Shown: positions 6,348-14,560 of the stretch, piece after piece | Layout: every line of letters begins with the position of its first letter | Numbering within the stretch: position 1 is the stretch's first letter | Assembly (NCBI GenBank): GCA_002720285.1 | Contig: PBHT01000039.1 | Span: 16,707-34,955 of the forward strand | Length of the DNA stretch: 18,249 nucleotides | Source: Acidobacteriota bacterium | GTDB lineage: Bacteria; Acidobacteriota; Vicinamibacteria; Vicinamibacterales; UBA823 | Reading direction: 5' to 3' | Notes under the pieces: generated by a model | What the model was told of the DNA's origin: nothing | Databases searched by the model: none | What the model saw: the letters and a program-made list of their open reading frames with translations, nothing else | Translations under genes and position numbers: made by a program

Positions 6348-8006
6348 TTAGTAACGCCACCACGGGGTGGTGGCACCGTCGGGTTTTTTTCGCATGATGA
6401 ACTGCGCCATTTCACGCAACCTTGCGGCCTGCGTCACTGGCCCGCTAAAGCAGTGCCCTTTGCCGTCGCCATACATAAAAAACCCCTCGTAATGGGGATT
6501 CTCAGTTGTCTTCATCCACAACTCAAGATCTCGCGTGGAATTGTTCAAGTAGAAATTGTCCATAGTGCCAGTATAGATGTGAAGTTTATCCACAAGTTTT
6601 TGACCTATCTCAGCCCAGTTTTGACGAAGGTAATGTAGGAGATCATAATTGTCCCGCCAGTACTCGGCCACTGCAGAATTGATCTCACCGGTACGTTTGT
6701 CGAACAGGGGCTCGAAATACCCATCATCACCAATCGGGCCAAACACAGCCGACCAGATGTCGAGCTGTTCTCCAGAGCGTCCCTTGGTACCGTTAACCAA
6801 TTCGAAGTGATTTCGCTGGCGCGAGGTGAGACGGATCTCGCCGTTAATTTCTCTCGTATTTGCGGTCGGCACACGACGCCACTCGTGCTGTTTGTAGAAC
6901 GCGTTAACGTCTTCGTAAATATTGATTCCCTCTACATCAGTAAACGTCACTGGGTCCGGACAATAGGACCACGTCCCACCAAAAAAATCTGGATGGAAGA
7001 TCTGTAGTGCTAATGACTCCCATCCGCCCGTTGAACCACCCGAAAGCACGCGCGCGTATGGTTCCGCGAGGATTCGGAACCGCTTTTCGATCTCAGGTAT
7101 TAACTCTTGGAGGATCGCGTCACCGTATGGGCCTACGTTCACCGAGTTCACCGCATAGGAGTCGTCAAAGTACGGATTCGGATGCTGAAACGTCACCAAG
7201 ATCATCCGAGGGAAGTCATCGCGAATCCACTCGCGATACAGATCGCCACCAATTTGAAACCGATTCGGCGCGTTCAGCGAAAAATGTCCTTGAATATAAT
7301 TTACCGGATAGTTAATCGTCGACCTGTTGTAGTCGCGCGGTAGCAGCACGGTCGCACCCAAGTGGACTGGACGTCCCCAAAATTCCGTAAGCATCGAACT
7401 CTGAAACTTGAAGCGTCTAACCCATTCAGTATCTGGCGGGACAACAACAGGCGGGATAACGTTCTCGGCGCTGAGTGCGATAGCCGCGTCAGCTTCAGGG
7501 TCGAGTCGCACACGCTCAACGACACTGTAAAGATTACCCGGCGAGCGATTCCAATGCTGTCCTTCCCACTGATCGTCGTGCATCCAGACAACATGGCCGT
7601 CAGCACGACGAAACTCGGAATAGATGTTGACGAAAGCCTGTACGTAATAGTCGCCCGCTGGGATGTCGCGTAGGCTGGCCACCGGTGTACCGAGGTCGGT
7701 CGCATCGATAATGCCAGGCTCCCCAGGCAGTAAATTCACCACATCACGACCGAAAAATGGAACGCCACTGCGGCCGATCTGAAATCTGGGTTCTCGTTCA
7801 GCGGTCCGAGAAATCATCACATAGATCCGCCCGGTCAGTGCCTCCTCGTGTACTGCTGACGGAAATGACACCTCAAAGCGTTGCTCGCCCGAAGCGAGCA
7901 ACGGGACCAACGCCGTGATGGCGGCGACAAAGATAGCGGTTACAACACCCGCCACCCTGAAGGATCGACTATCCAGCGCTGGACTGTTGGGATGTTTCGC
8001 TCGCAT
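6348..8006 (-). CDS. secreted Esterase-D-like alpha/beta hydrolase
   Basis: From the ATG at 8004-8006 the protein has 552 residues, with one N-terminal hydrophobic segment (about residues 18-39) that is a signal peptide or anchor, so it is exported. The C-terminal half is the putative-esterase (Esterase D / enterochelin esterase) domain with the nucleophile elbow G-G-S-T-G-G at Ser325; an Asp and the His of the C-terminal G-K-G-H-C could complete the triad. The N-terminal half (about 45-190) is an Ig-like or beta-rich region without a name. An upstream GTG at 8037-8039 would add 11 residues. It converges on the HTH-TOBE gene and is divergent from the FMN-binding gene. The substrate is unknown. 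Confidence 0.82.
   Translation of the reverse strand: MRAKHPNSPALDSRSFRVAGVVTAIFVAAITALVPLLASGEQRFEVSFPSAVHEEALTGRIYVMISRTAEREPRFQIGRSGVPFFGRDVVNLLPGEPGIIDATDLGTPVASLRDIPAGDYYVQAFVNIYSEFRRADGHVVWMHDDQWEGQHWNRSPGNLYSVVERVRLDPEADAAIALSAENVIPPVVVPPDTEWVRRFKFQSSMLTEFWGRPVHLGATVLLPRDYNRSTINYPVNYIQGHFSLNAPNRFQIGGDLYREWIRDDFPRMILVTFQHPNPYFDDSYAVNSVNVGPYGDAILQELIPEIEKRFRILAEPYARVLSGGSTGGWESLALQIFHPDFFGGTWSYCPDPVTFTDVEGINIYEDVNAFYKQHEWRRVPTANTREINGEIRLTSRQRNHFELVNGTKGRSGEQLDIWSAVFGPIGDDGYFEPLFDKRTGEINSAVAEYWRDNYDLLHYLRQNWAEIGQKLVDKLHIYTGTMDNFYLNNSTRDLELWMKTTENPHYEGFFMYGDGKGHCFSGPVTQAARLREMAQFIMRKKPDGATTPWWRY
6356..6390 (+). terminator. possible terminator of the regulator inside the 3' end of the esterase gene
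   Basis: GCCACCAC-GGG-GTGGTGGC is a perfect 8-bp hairpin (6356-6363 with 6367-6374), and a run of seven T lies at 6384-6390 on the plus strand. The T run is 9 bases beyond the stem, further than in a canonical intrinsic terminator. The hairpin is within codons for the last residues of the convergent esterase. Confidence 0.4.
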
Positions 8007-8079
8007 TTTCTCTAACCCTTTCGTTGACACTGCCAACACCCAACGGATAGCCTACCTCACAACCGTGCGACCTCACCAA

Positions 8080-8108
8080 CATGGTCAAGTGAAGCATGGT
8101 TAGTGAAG
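8080..8108 (+). repeat. tandem imperfect repeat in a divergent promoter region
   Basis: CATGGTCAAGTGAAG (8080-8094) is followed directly by CATGGTTAGTGAAG (8095-8108), differing by one substitution and one base deletion. It lies between the divergent esterase and FMN-binding genes, so it could be a regulator site or a simple slippage duplication. Confidence 0.4.
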
Positions 8109-8184
8109 TAGACCGTTCGAGTTTCTGGTGCAAGTCCGGTTCCTGCGGTCTCGGGCCGGTGCAATACCACGTAATTTTCTACTT

Positions 8185-8736
8185 ATGACCTTGAGGGGAA
8201 TCAAAAGTCGGTTGTTTCAGCCTTGGATAGTGATGGTAACGCTGCTAGTGGCGGTCGTACACGTCGACGCCTGGTTGCAATCATCGATTCGAGGGCTCGA
8301 GATACATCTCAGTGGGTTGTTTCCCGAAGCCTCGCGCTTCTCAGGAAGAACCGGCGTGCCTGCTCACATCAAGGTGTTCGCAGGCGACGACGACAATGAA
8401 CACTTGATTGGATTCGTAGGTTCGACGGTCGATGTTGAACCCCTTGAACGCGGTTATGAAGGCCCTATCGAAATGCTTGTTGGCATGGATACTTCGGGCA
8501 CATTGCGCGGAATCAGACTCATCTCTCATCGTGAACCATATGGATATTTTTCGATTGAGTTACCGGAGTTCGCTGCGCAGTTCGTGGGCAAGAGCGTACT
8601 CGACCGATTCCGTGTAGGCGAAGACGTCGATGGTGTAACTACGGCGACGATTACCGTCTCGAGCGCAACCCGTGTAATCCGGAAGACCGCACGGCGGGTT
8701 GTCCGGGCGCATCTTGCGGACCCCGAGAACGAGTAG
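8185..8736 (+). CDS. membrane-anchored FMN-binding domain protein
   Basis: From ATG 8185 the protein has 183 residues: a short basic N-terminus, one membrane segment (about residues 12-28), then an extracytoplasmic FMN-binding domain like those of NqrC, RnfG and NosR. The domain shows G-F-V-G-S-T near residue 78 and, near the C-terminus, D-G-V-T-T-A-T-I-T, which fits the flavinylation motif S/T-G-A-T-x-T with Thr in place of Gly; the last Thr (codon 8653-8655) would carry FMN if ApbE modifies it. A GTG at 8128 would add 19 residues; neither start has a clear Shine-Dalgarno. No redox partner is adjacent. The next gene begins 2 bases after the stop. Confidence 0.7.
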   Translation: MTLRGIKSRLFQPWIVMVTLLVAVVHVDAWLQSSIRGLEIHLSGLFPEASRFSGRTGVPAHIKVFAGDDDNEHLIGFVGSTVDVEPLERGYEGPIEMLVGMDTSGTLRGIRLISHREPYGYFSIELPEFAAQFVGKSVLDRFRVGEDVDGVTTATITVSSATRVIRKTARRVVRAHLADPENE

Positions 8737-8738
8737 CC

Positions 8739-9410
8739 GTGTCCGGTTTACCCTCCACCGCATCGCGCTTTCTCCTGACCTGCGCACTCCTCGCCCTGTA
8801 CCCAAATCATACGAGCGCACAGTGCCCGTCGTGGAAAGAGTTGCGCGCAAACGAAAGCGTCATTGACTTAACAATAAGCGACCCGAGTATGGCTGGACTT
8901 AGGATGTGGTTTATCTACATAAGCTCGACATCGCTCGGCCAGTGCACGTTGGGCGCTTCGTTTGAAACCCTGACACCAGAGCTTACCAATGGTGAGAATC
9001 GTCACGTATTCTGGATCGGTGCCGAAGGCTCGGCACTTCATCTGTTCCGACTCAACCGACTCTACATGATCCAAAGCGACCGCCGATACAATGTGATTGA
9101 CAGCGTCGAGCTAGACCTACCAACGACTGTGCTCCAAGGTGTGCCGGGGCTAACTGCGGAGGCTATTGTGGCATTCGAGGGTATTGTTGACCTCAACGAA
9201 CCGGTCACAATTTTCTATGAAGGAATCATGGGTACTGTTCCGGCCGAGTACTGGTTTCCTGAAACGAATGGCGGCTTTGGGTCGCTGCATTTCAACTGGT
9301 TCAATCCTGATCAAGACAAGGGGGCACGACCACCAACACCGGCCATTGAATCCAAAAACCGTTGCCTTGATCACTTGGATTTTCTAACTCTAGACAAAGG
9401 CAAGGAATGA
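8739..9410 (+). CDS. secreted protein of unknown function
   Basis: A 223-residue protein starting with GTG, 2 bases after the FMN-binding gene. It has a signal peptide (hydrophobic residues 10-20, cleavage likely after HTSA or HTSAQ), so it is exported. The mature part has few cysteines (QCPSW, GQCTLG, NRCLDH) and alternates short beta strands with aromatic residues; I do not recognise a domain. Its TGA overlaps the ATG of the following gene (ATGA), which shows translational coupling. Position suggests a role together with the FMN-binding protein, but nothing in the sequence gives a reaction. Confidence 0.75.
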   Translation: MSGLPSTASRFLLTCALLALYPNHTSAQCPSWKELRANESVIDLTISDPSMAGLRMWFIYISSTSLGQCTLGASFETLTPELTNGENRHVFWIGAEGSALHLFRLNRLYMIQSDRRYNVIDSVELDLPTTVLQGVPGLTAEAIVAFEGIVDLNEPVTIFYEGIMGTVPAEYWFPETNGGFGSLHFNWFNPDQDKGARPPTPAIESKNRCLDHLDFLTLDKGKE

Positions 9411-10348
9411 GGATCGTGATTCCCGGTGGTTCCGGGCTACTCGGACGTTCGCTCAGCAAGGCATTGTTACAGGATGGCCACGAAGTAGTCGTGTTAACGC
9501 GGTCACTGCAGCCCGGTGTAGTTGTGCATGAATCAAATAATGTGGACCTACCGGGCTTAACTAACGCTGGCTGGCAGCCAGACGGTACCAATGGGGTCGG
9601 TTCTTGGGCGAGACTCATTGATGGAGCTACAGCGGTCGTTAACCTTACGGGAGAACCTATCGCCTCTAAACGCTGGTCGGTTGCACAGAAAGCGTGTATC
9701 CGCGACAGTCGAGTGCTTGGTACACGGTCGGTTGTGGGCGCAATCCGGGCTGCCAGTGACCCACCGGTGACTTTGGTCAACGCGTCGGCAATCGGCTACT
9801 ACAGTAATCGAGGTGATGAGGAGTTAATCGAGGACTCCGCTCCCGGTAATGACTTTATGGCCAAGTGCTGTATCGATTGGGAAGCGGAAGCGCACAAGGC
9901 GGAAGGTATTGTTGAGCGAGTGGTGATCCTGCGTACTGGGATCGCCCTTGATCAAACCGGCGGTGCACTACACAAGATGCTTCCGCCGTTTAAGATGTTC
10001 GTTGGGGGACAACTTGGCTCCGGCCGGCAGTATATGTCGTGGATTCATTATGCCGACTGGGTAGACCTCGTGCGGTGGGCTCTTGTGACAGAAGAGGTAA
10101 CAGGCATCTTTAATGCAACGGCACCTGAACCCGTGACAAATTCTGAATTTTCGAAGGCACTTGGCCGTGCTCTTCACCGACCGAGCCTGCTACCCGCACC
10201 AGCATTCGCGTTGCGGCTTATGCTTGGCGAAATGGCCGATGCACTGCTGTTGGGGGGGCAACGTGTCCAACCGTCACGCGCACTGAAACTCGGCTTTAGG
10301 TTCAACTTTTCAACAATCAGCCAAGCACTCGGCGCGATCTTGCAGTAA
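9407..10348 (+). CDS. TIGR01777-family NAD(P)-binding epimerase-like protein
   Basis: A 313-residue protein of the atypical short-chain dehydrogenase group that includes E. coli YfcH. The Rossmann dinucleotide-binding motif is GGSGLLGRSL at residues 7-16, followed by V-V-N-L-T-G-E-P-I near 84-92 and the family signature (ASAIGYY then D-F-M-A-K-C-C-I-D-W-E). The C-terminal DUF1731-like segment is present (R-V-x-P-x-x-x-L-x-x-G-F). The biochemical substrate of the family is poorly defined. ATG overlaps the stop of the previous gene, with AAGGA just upstream. The gene converges on the PIG-L gene 15 bases away. Confidence 0.87.
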   Translation: MRIVIPGGSGLLGRSLSKALLQDGHEVVVLTRSLQPGVVVHESNNVDLPGLTNAGWQPDGTNGVGSWARLIDGATAVVNLTGEPIASKRWSVAQKACIRDSRVLGTRSVVGAIRAASDPPVTLVNASAIGYYSNRGDEELIEDSAPGNDFMAKCCIDWEAEAHKAEGIVERVVILRTGIALDQTGGALHKMLPPFKMFVGGQLGSGRQYMSWIHYADWVDLVRWALVTEEVTGIFNATAPEPVTNSEFSKALGRALHRPSLLPAPAFALRLMLGEMADALLLGGQRVQPSRALKLGFRFNFSTISQALGAILQ

Positions 10349-10363
10349 CGACCACCCCTTGGG

Positions 10364-13045
10364 CTATGGAGAGTCCGGCAGGCTGATTAGGTTTGCAAGC
10401 AGGCGATAGGCGCCCTCCGTACCAGCCGGTAGCTGACGCCATAGGCCCAACGCCACATAGAGCCAACGACCTTGCCCGACCCGAGCCTCAACGAGCGCGC
10501 CCCTCTTCACACCAGGGTTGTATTCAAAGGGGTCTTCCATCGCCACTAGGTCCATATACTGGGGGTCGCGTTCGCCCAAAAAATACAGCCCTCGTTCTTG
10601 AACCCACCCTTCCCAGACAGTCGGATCGATGGCATTAGGCTCATTGAACAACGGATGATCTGGTACTAGCACGTCGACCGGCGCCCGTTCATCGGTGATA
10701 CGGTCCCGACTGACACGAGCTGGGTATGGCCCGAACTGCGCCTCGTTGAAGCCGACTTTGTTGTACTGCACGATAACCGTCCCACCGTTCTCAACGTAGT
10801 TCATTAGACGGTCGTTATGTGCACGCAGATTGGCATCAAGCTCATAAGCACGCACACCCGTGATAATGAGGTCGTAACGGGTCAAGTTGCCCCACGCGAG
10901 ATCTGTTCCGCTCAGGCGTTCCACCCGGGCACCCAGCTGTTCGATCGCCACCGGCATGTGATCACCGGCGCCCATGACATACCCAACCAGTAGGCTTGAA
11001 GCCACTCGTACATCAATCACCTTGATACTTGTCTCGGCCGCCGTCATCAAATGTCGTGGCTGGATGTGCGGGTATTCGACGACCTGAAACCCCCGGTCGA
11101 AGATCGCGCCAGCGCTGCTCACTCTCGACCTGATCACATAATCCCCAGCCGGTACATTAAATGGTAGGTCTACAAAAAATCTGACCGTACGTTCTTCATC
11201 TTCGCGCGAGAAAGTAATCGAGGCTCGCTCTGGATCCGACCGCCACCCAGGCGGCATTTCAAGTTCGACCACCGCTTCGGTTGCCCTCAGGCCACGATTC
11301 GAAACGACAACCTGAATCTCCCGCCGCACCGCCTCTCCGGCCGGCATCGGAGCTACGACAATTTCAGGTGACATCTCAACAGACAAGCGCGACACCACGT
11401 TCAACTCCATACGCTTCTCGCCACCGAAAATCTCTTTCTCGTAGCGGTACTCAACCGGGACGCGCACGTCCACTCGTTCACGCAAGAACTCGATCGTAAA
11501 CGTCACGTGGAACGGAGTCGGCTCAAACGGTACCCCGAAGGGGACCGCATCCTCAAAGTTGTAACGGGCGGCATCAGGCAATTGCGAAAAGTACGGCGTT
11601 GTGAACTCAGCATCGACCGGTATAGTGAAAGATGAGTCACAGTTATACATATCACCAGCGGGTATGACTTCTTCGACACAACCACCTGTATTGCTGCCGA
11701 GCCCCGCGAACGATACGTCGTGCACAACCACGTCAACTTCACCCCGATTGGCTACCACAGCTGAAACGCGCACCGGCTGACCAGGAACAACGACACCGTC
11801 CTCGGCCACCGCTGCGACCTGGAGACCGTGCGCAAGAATCACTGCTCGCTCAAACTGGGTCTCTTTCGTTTTTAGACGAAAATCAATTTCATACACCGCG
11901 CCGTCGCTAATACCCAAGTTCTCTAACCGTCCTCGGAGGTTCCTGACGGCTACCAGCCCGTCCACGAGAGATTGCCGGGTCGCGTCGATTCCGGATTGTT
12001 TAAACTGCTGTCTCGCTTCGCGCGCGTGCCGCTCAATGTTGGTCAGGGCGACCCTGAGAGCATGGGGTGTCTGGGCCATTACATACTGTGTTAATCCGCT
12101 TACGCTGGTGTTAACTCCCCCAAAGAGCGGCACATCACCACCAATAAGATTCTGTGTTTCGTTCGTCGTTTCGGCTAACACATACCTTGCTCGCGCGTTG
12201 CCAGGCAGTCTCAGAAGTTGCGACATCCCCTGACACTTGTGCATGCTCCGCGCCTCACTTCCGATCTCCGCGTACGTGCGTCCGAGCAACGAGTCATAAC
12301 TTTCTAAGTTGATCGACTCGAGGCCGCTCGGGGCGGTGTCAGGCGGTTCGTTCTGAAACCTGAAACTGTCGCTAAAGTAGAACTTCTTAGCCTGCCACGG
12401 CCGAAGGCCTTCCACTATTTGCTCAGGAAACTGCTTCGGATCGGCCGCCGCATGAAAGGCTTCGCGCGCCAAAACCGCTGAAGCTTGATGGTGTTGCCCG
12501 CCTCCCCGTCCAGCGACCTGCAACCCAGTAATAACATCCGGTCGCAGAGTACGAACCATCCTGACAAAATCACCGAGAATCTCTTCACGACCCCATCGGT
12601 TGAAAGTTTCATCGATACTGAAGGAGTAGCCGAAATCCACCGCACGCGTGAAGTACTGTTCGGCACCATCGAACCGGTGTGCAGCGAGGAGTTCCTCAGT
12701 CCGAAGAACCGCTAATGCATCGAATAACTCCGCACCGATTTCATTCTGGCCACCATCGCCTCGGGTCGCCGATACAAGAGAGGTCCGTATACCCTCACCG
12801 TGACTCAATAGGGCCAGCAACGCGTTATTCTCATCATCTGGGTGCGCTGTCGCCATCATGAAGGTGCCGACGGTCTCGAGCTTGCGAAGAAGCAGGCCAA
12901 GGCCAACGTGGCCCTCCTGGCCGGCCACTGGCCGAACCTGCATCTGGGCATATACCGGCGACAGAGCAAACCACCAGACATACAGGACCAGCACACAAAA
13001 TCGCCAAATCATACGAGTCCTTCGACTATACCTCACGCTGGTCAT
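10364..13045 (-). CDS. large secreted PIG-L family deacetylase
   Basis: An 893-residue protein with an N-terminal signal peptide (residues 12-33). The PIG-L (GlcNAc-PI de-N-acetylase, LmbE-like) domain follows at about 55-300, with the zinc motif AHPDDE at 67-72 and the second zinc-binding region GGGQHHQAS at 181-189. The family is usually 230-300 residues, so about 590 residues are extra. These hold a NEW3-like beta-sandwich region (about 555-665, with N-R-G-x-x-A-T-E-A and M-P-P-G-W) and a C-terminal class I glutamine-amidotransferase/ThuA-like fold (about 690-880, ending in a VENGGTVIVQYN-type strand). It probably removes acyl groups from an extracellular amino sugar or glycoconjugate. ATG at 13043-13045 has a weak Shine-Dalgarno. 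Confidence 0.85.
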   Translation of the reverse strand: MTSVRYSRRTRMIWRFCVLVLYVWWFALSPVYAQMQVRPVAGQEGHVGLGLLLRKLETVGTFMMATAHPDDENNALLALLSHGEGIRTSLVSATRGDGGQNEIGAELFDALAVLRTEELLAAHRFDGAEQYFTRAVDFGYSFSIDETFNRWGREEILGDFVRMVRTLRPDVITGLQVAGRGGGQHHQASAVLAREAFHAAADPKQFPEQIVEGLRPWQAKKFYFSDSFRFQNEPPDTAPSGLESINLESYDSLLGRTYAEIGSEARSMHKCQGMSQLLRLPGNARARYVLAETTNETQNLIGGDVPLFGGVNTSVSGLTQYVMAQTPHALRVALTNIERHAREARQQFKQSGIDATRQSLVDGLVAVRNLRGRLENLGISDGAVYEIDFRLKTKETQFERAVILAHGLQVAAVAEDGVVVPGQPVRVSAVVANRGEVDVVVHDVSFAGLGSNTGGCVEEVIPAGDMYNCDSSFTIPVDAEFTTPYFSQLPDAARYNFEDAVPFGVPFEPTPFHVTFTIEFLRERVDVRVPVEYRYEKEIFGGEKRMELNVVSRLSVEMSPEIVVAPMPAGEAVRREIQVVVSNRGLRATEAVVELEMPPGWRSDPERASITFSREDEERTVRFFVDLPFNVPAGDYVIRSRVSSAGAIFDRGFQVVEYPHIQPRHLMTAAETSIKVIDVRVASSLLVGYVMGAGDHMPVAIEQLGARVERLSGTDLAWGNLTRYDLIITGVRAYELDANLRAHNDRLMNYVENGGTVIVQYNKVGFNEAQFGPYPARVSRDRITDERAPVDVLVPDHPLFNEPNAIDPTVWEGWVQERGLYFLGERDPQYMDLVAMEDPFEYNPGVKRGALVEARVGQGRWLYVALGLWRQLPAGTEGAYRLLANLISLPDSP

Positions 13046-13135
13046 TCCGTGTGCTCAACGACCTCGCGTTAATAGCCCTCTTTTGTTGTCGTCAGGATGC
13101 GGTTCAATAGCCAGCACCGCGACTCTTATGACGGA

Positions 13136-14356
13136 TCACCGAGCGAAGCCAAAGAGCTCGTCGCCCTTCGCGGGCTCACCAAGGTAGTGCCGCAGTAGGA
13201 TACGCGACGCCAAGAATCCCTGCGCGAGCCCATTACCGCCAAAACCGAGCGCAAACAGATGTCGCGGATAGTTCCGATGAGGTCCAATGTAAGGCAGTCC
13301 ATCAGCTGTGGTCACTGAGGGGCCTGACCACGCGTACTCAGGCTGAATACCAGAGATTACCGGATATAACACCGACAGCTCATACATGAGTTGCCCTGTA
13401 CGCTGCACGAGTACTCTGTCACGAGATCTCGGATGTGGATGTGATCGATCGCCACCGCCAAAGATGATCCGCCCATCCCTCGTCCAGCGTAGATAGTGAT
13501 ACGGATCAGCGGTGTCCCACAGCATTGCCCGACGCCGGCCAAGGCCGGCTCGAATCCGAGCACCTAGTGGTGGGGTCGCGACGGCGTAAGTTTCCGCAAC
13601 ACGAAAATGCCGCGCTAGTGGTTTGAATAACGACCCCGGGTGCCCGGTCGCAATGACGAGTTGATCAGCGCGAACTGTCCCGCCTGCGGTCCGCAGTTCA
13701 ACATGTTCTCGTCCGGTCCTGATCCGCTCGACGGGCGATCGTTCATGTATGGAGGCGCCTCGTTTCGCCGCTGCAGCCGCAAAGCCTAAGCAGGTGCGCA
13801 GTGGCTCAACCTGTGCATTGCCCGTGACACGAATAGCACCTTCGGCCTCCACATTTGTCTCGCGCCGTAGTTGCTCGACCGTAAGCCAGCGAGCCTCCAA
13901 CTTAGCCTTTTTACGCAACCCCAGTTCGTGGCGCAGTCGCTGCGCCGACTTAGAGTCACTCGCAAAATAGATCGAATCCTGCGCCTCCGGTTGGCACGAT
14001 ATTCTGAGTCGACGGATAGCCGCCACAAAATCCAGCGCACCACGGCGCGTCATTCTCCAGATCGTGCGGGTTGCGCGAAGGCCGTGCACGTCAAGTACAT
14101 CTTGAAAATCGACATCGGGTTCCTGCATTACAAGTGCAGTACTCGAACCGATTGCGCCTTGACCAATTCGATCTGCTTCAAAGAGACAAACGCGCGCGCC
14201 CGCTGTCGACAGGGCGTATGCGATTGCACAGCCTGCCATCCCACCACCGATAATCGCAACGTCGACGTCGTTCTGACCACGATACCGAGTGTAGGATGGG
14301 CGGCGGCGGGGCAACCGGTCGATCCAATACGACACACCGAAGTGAGGTGTTCCCAT
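13136..14356 (-). CDS. FAD-dependent oxidoreductase, DAO family
   Basis: A 406-residue flavoenzyme of the D-amino-acid oxidase / glycine oxidase / PuuB group. After a short leader the FAD-binding G-G-G-M-A-G is at 37-42, with the acidic end of the beta strand (VCLFEADR) about 20 residues on. The C-terminal FAD-contact region Y-A-W-S-G-P followed by T-A-D-G-L-P-Y-I-G-P and F-A-L-G-F-G-G-N-G-L is typical of the family. It would oxidise an amine or amino acid to the imine. The leader (GVSYWIDRLPRRRP) resembles gamma-glutamylputrescine oxidases, but the exact substrate is open. It is 90 bases upstream of the PIG-L gene on the same strand and could be co-transcribed with it. Confidence 0.87.
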   Translation of the reverse strand: MGTPHFGVSYWIDRLPRRRPSYTRYRGQNDVDVAIIGGGMAGCAIAYALSTAGARVCLFEADRIGQGAIGSSTALVMQEPDVDFQDVLDVHGLRATRTIWRMTRRGALDFVAAIRRLRISCQPEAQDSIYFASDSKSAQRLRHELGLRKKAKLEARWLTVEQLRRETNVEAEGAIRVTGNAQVEPLRTCLGFAAAAAKRGASIHERSPVERIRTGREHVELRTAGGTVRADQLVIATGHPGSLFKPLARHFRVAETYAVATPPLGARIRAGLGRRRAMLWDTADPYHYLRWTRDGRIIFGGGDRSHPHPRSRDRVLVQRTGQLMYELSVLYPVISGIQPEYAWSGPSVTTADGLPYIGPHRNYPRHLFALGFGGNGLAQGFLASRILLRHYLGEPAKGDELFGFAR

Positions 14357-14446
14357 TTTCGTCAGGCCGTCATTCTACATGTGTACCTAGGCACCCAATC
14401 GACTGAAATCCGCCAACTTCAATGACCAACAACATTTATACATACA

Positions 14447-14470
14447 ACTGGTTGTGATGACACAACCGGT
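14447..14470. repeat. perfect-tetraloop inverted repeat between the HEAT and oxidoreductase genes
   Basis: ACTGGTTGTG and CACAACCGGT form ten pairs (one of them G-U as RNA) around the loop ATGA. No T run follows on either strand, so it looks more like an operator or processing hairpin than an intrinsic terminator. It lies in the 195-base gap between the HEAT-cyclophilin stop and the oxidoreductase start; apart from this and the hairpin at 14541-14560 I see nothing else there. Confidence 0.5.
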
Positions 14471-14540
14471 TAATATTACGAGGAGTTGCGACTACTTCCA
14501 GCCGATACCAGCGAGACAGCTCACAGTGCACAATAATTTC

Positions 14541-14560
14541 GAGTGTTGAAATTAACGCTC
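14541..14560 (-). terminator. weak terminator-like hairpin after the HEAT-cyclophilin gene
   Basis: On the minus strand GAGCGTT and AACACTC (one G-U pair) form a 7-bp stem around AATTTC and enclose the TAA stop of the gene. There is no clear U run after it, so it is a weak candidate for the end of the DPP III operon. Confidence 0.3.

Noticed and set aside
8112..8150. tRNA-like fragment (GTTCGAG, then GTGCAAGTCC)
   Set aside because: No acceptor, D or anticodon arm can be folded around it and the sequence does not continue as a tRNA.
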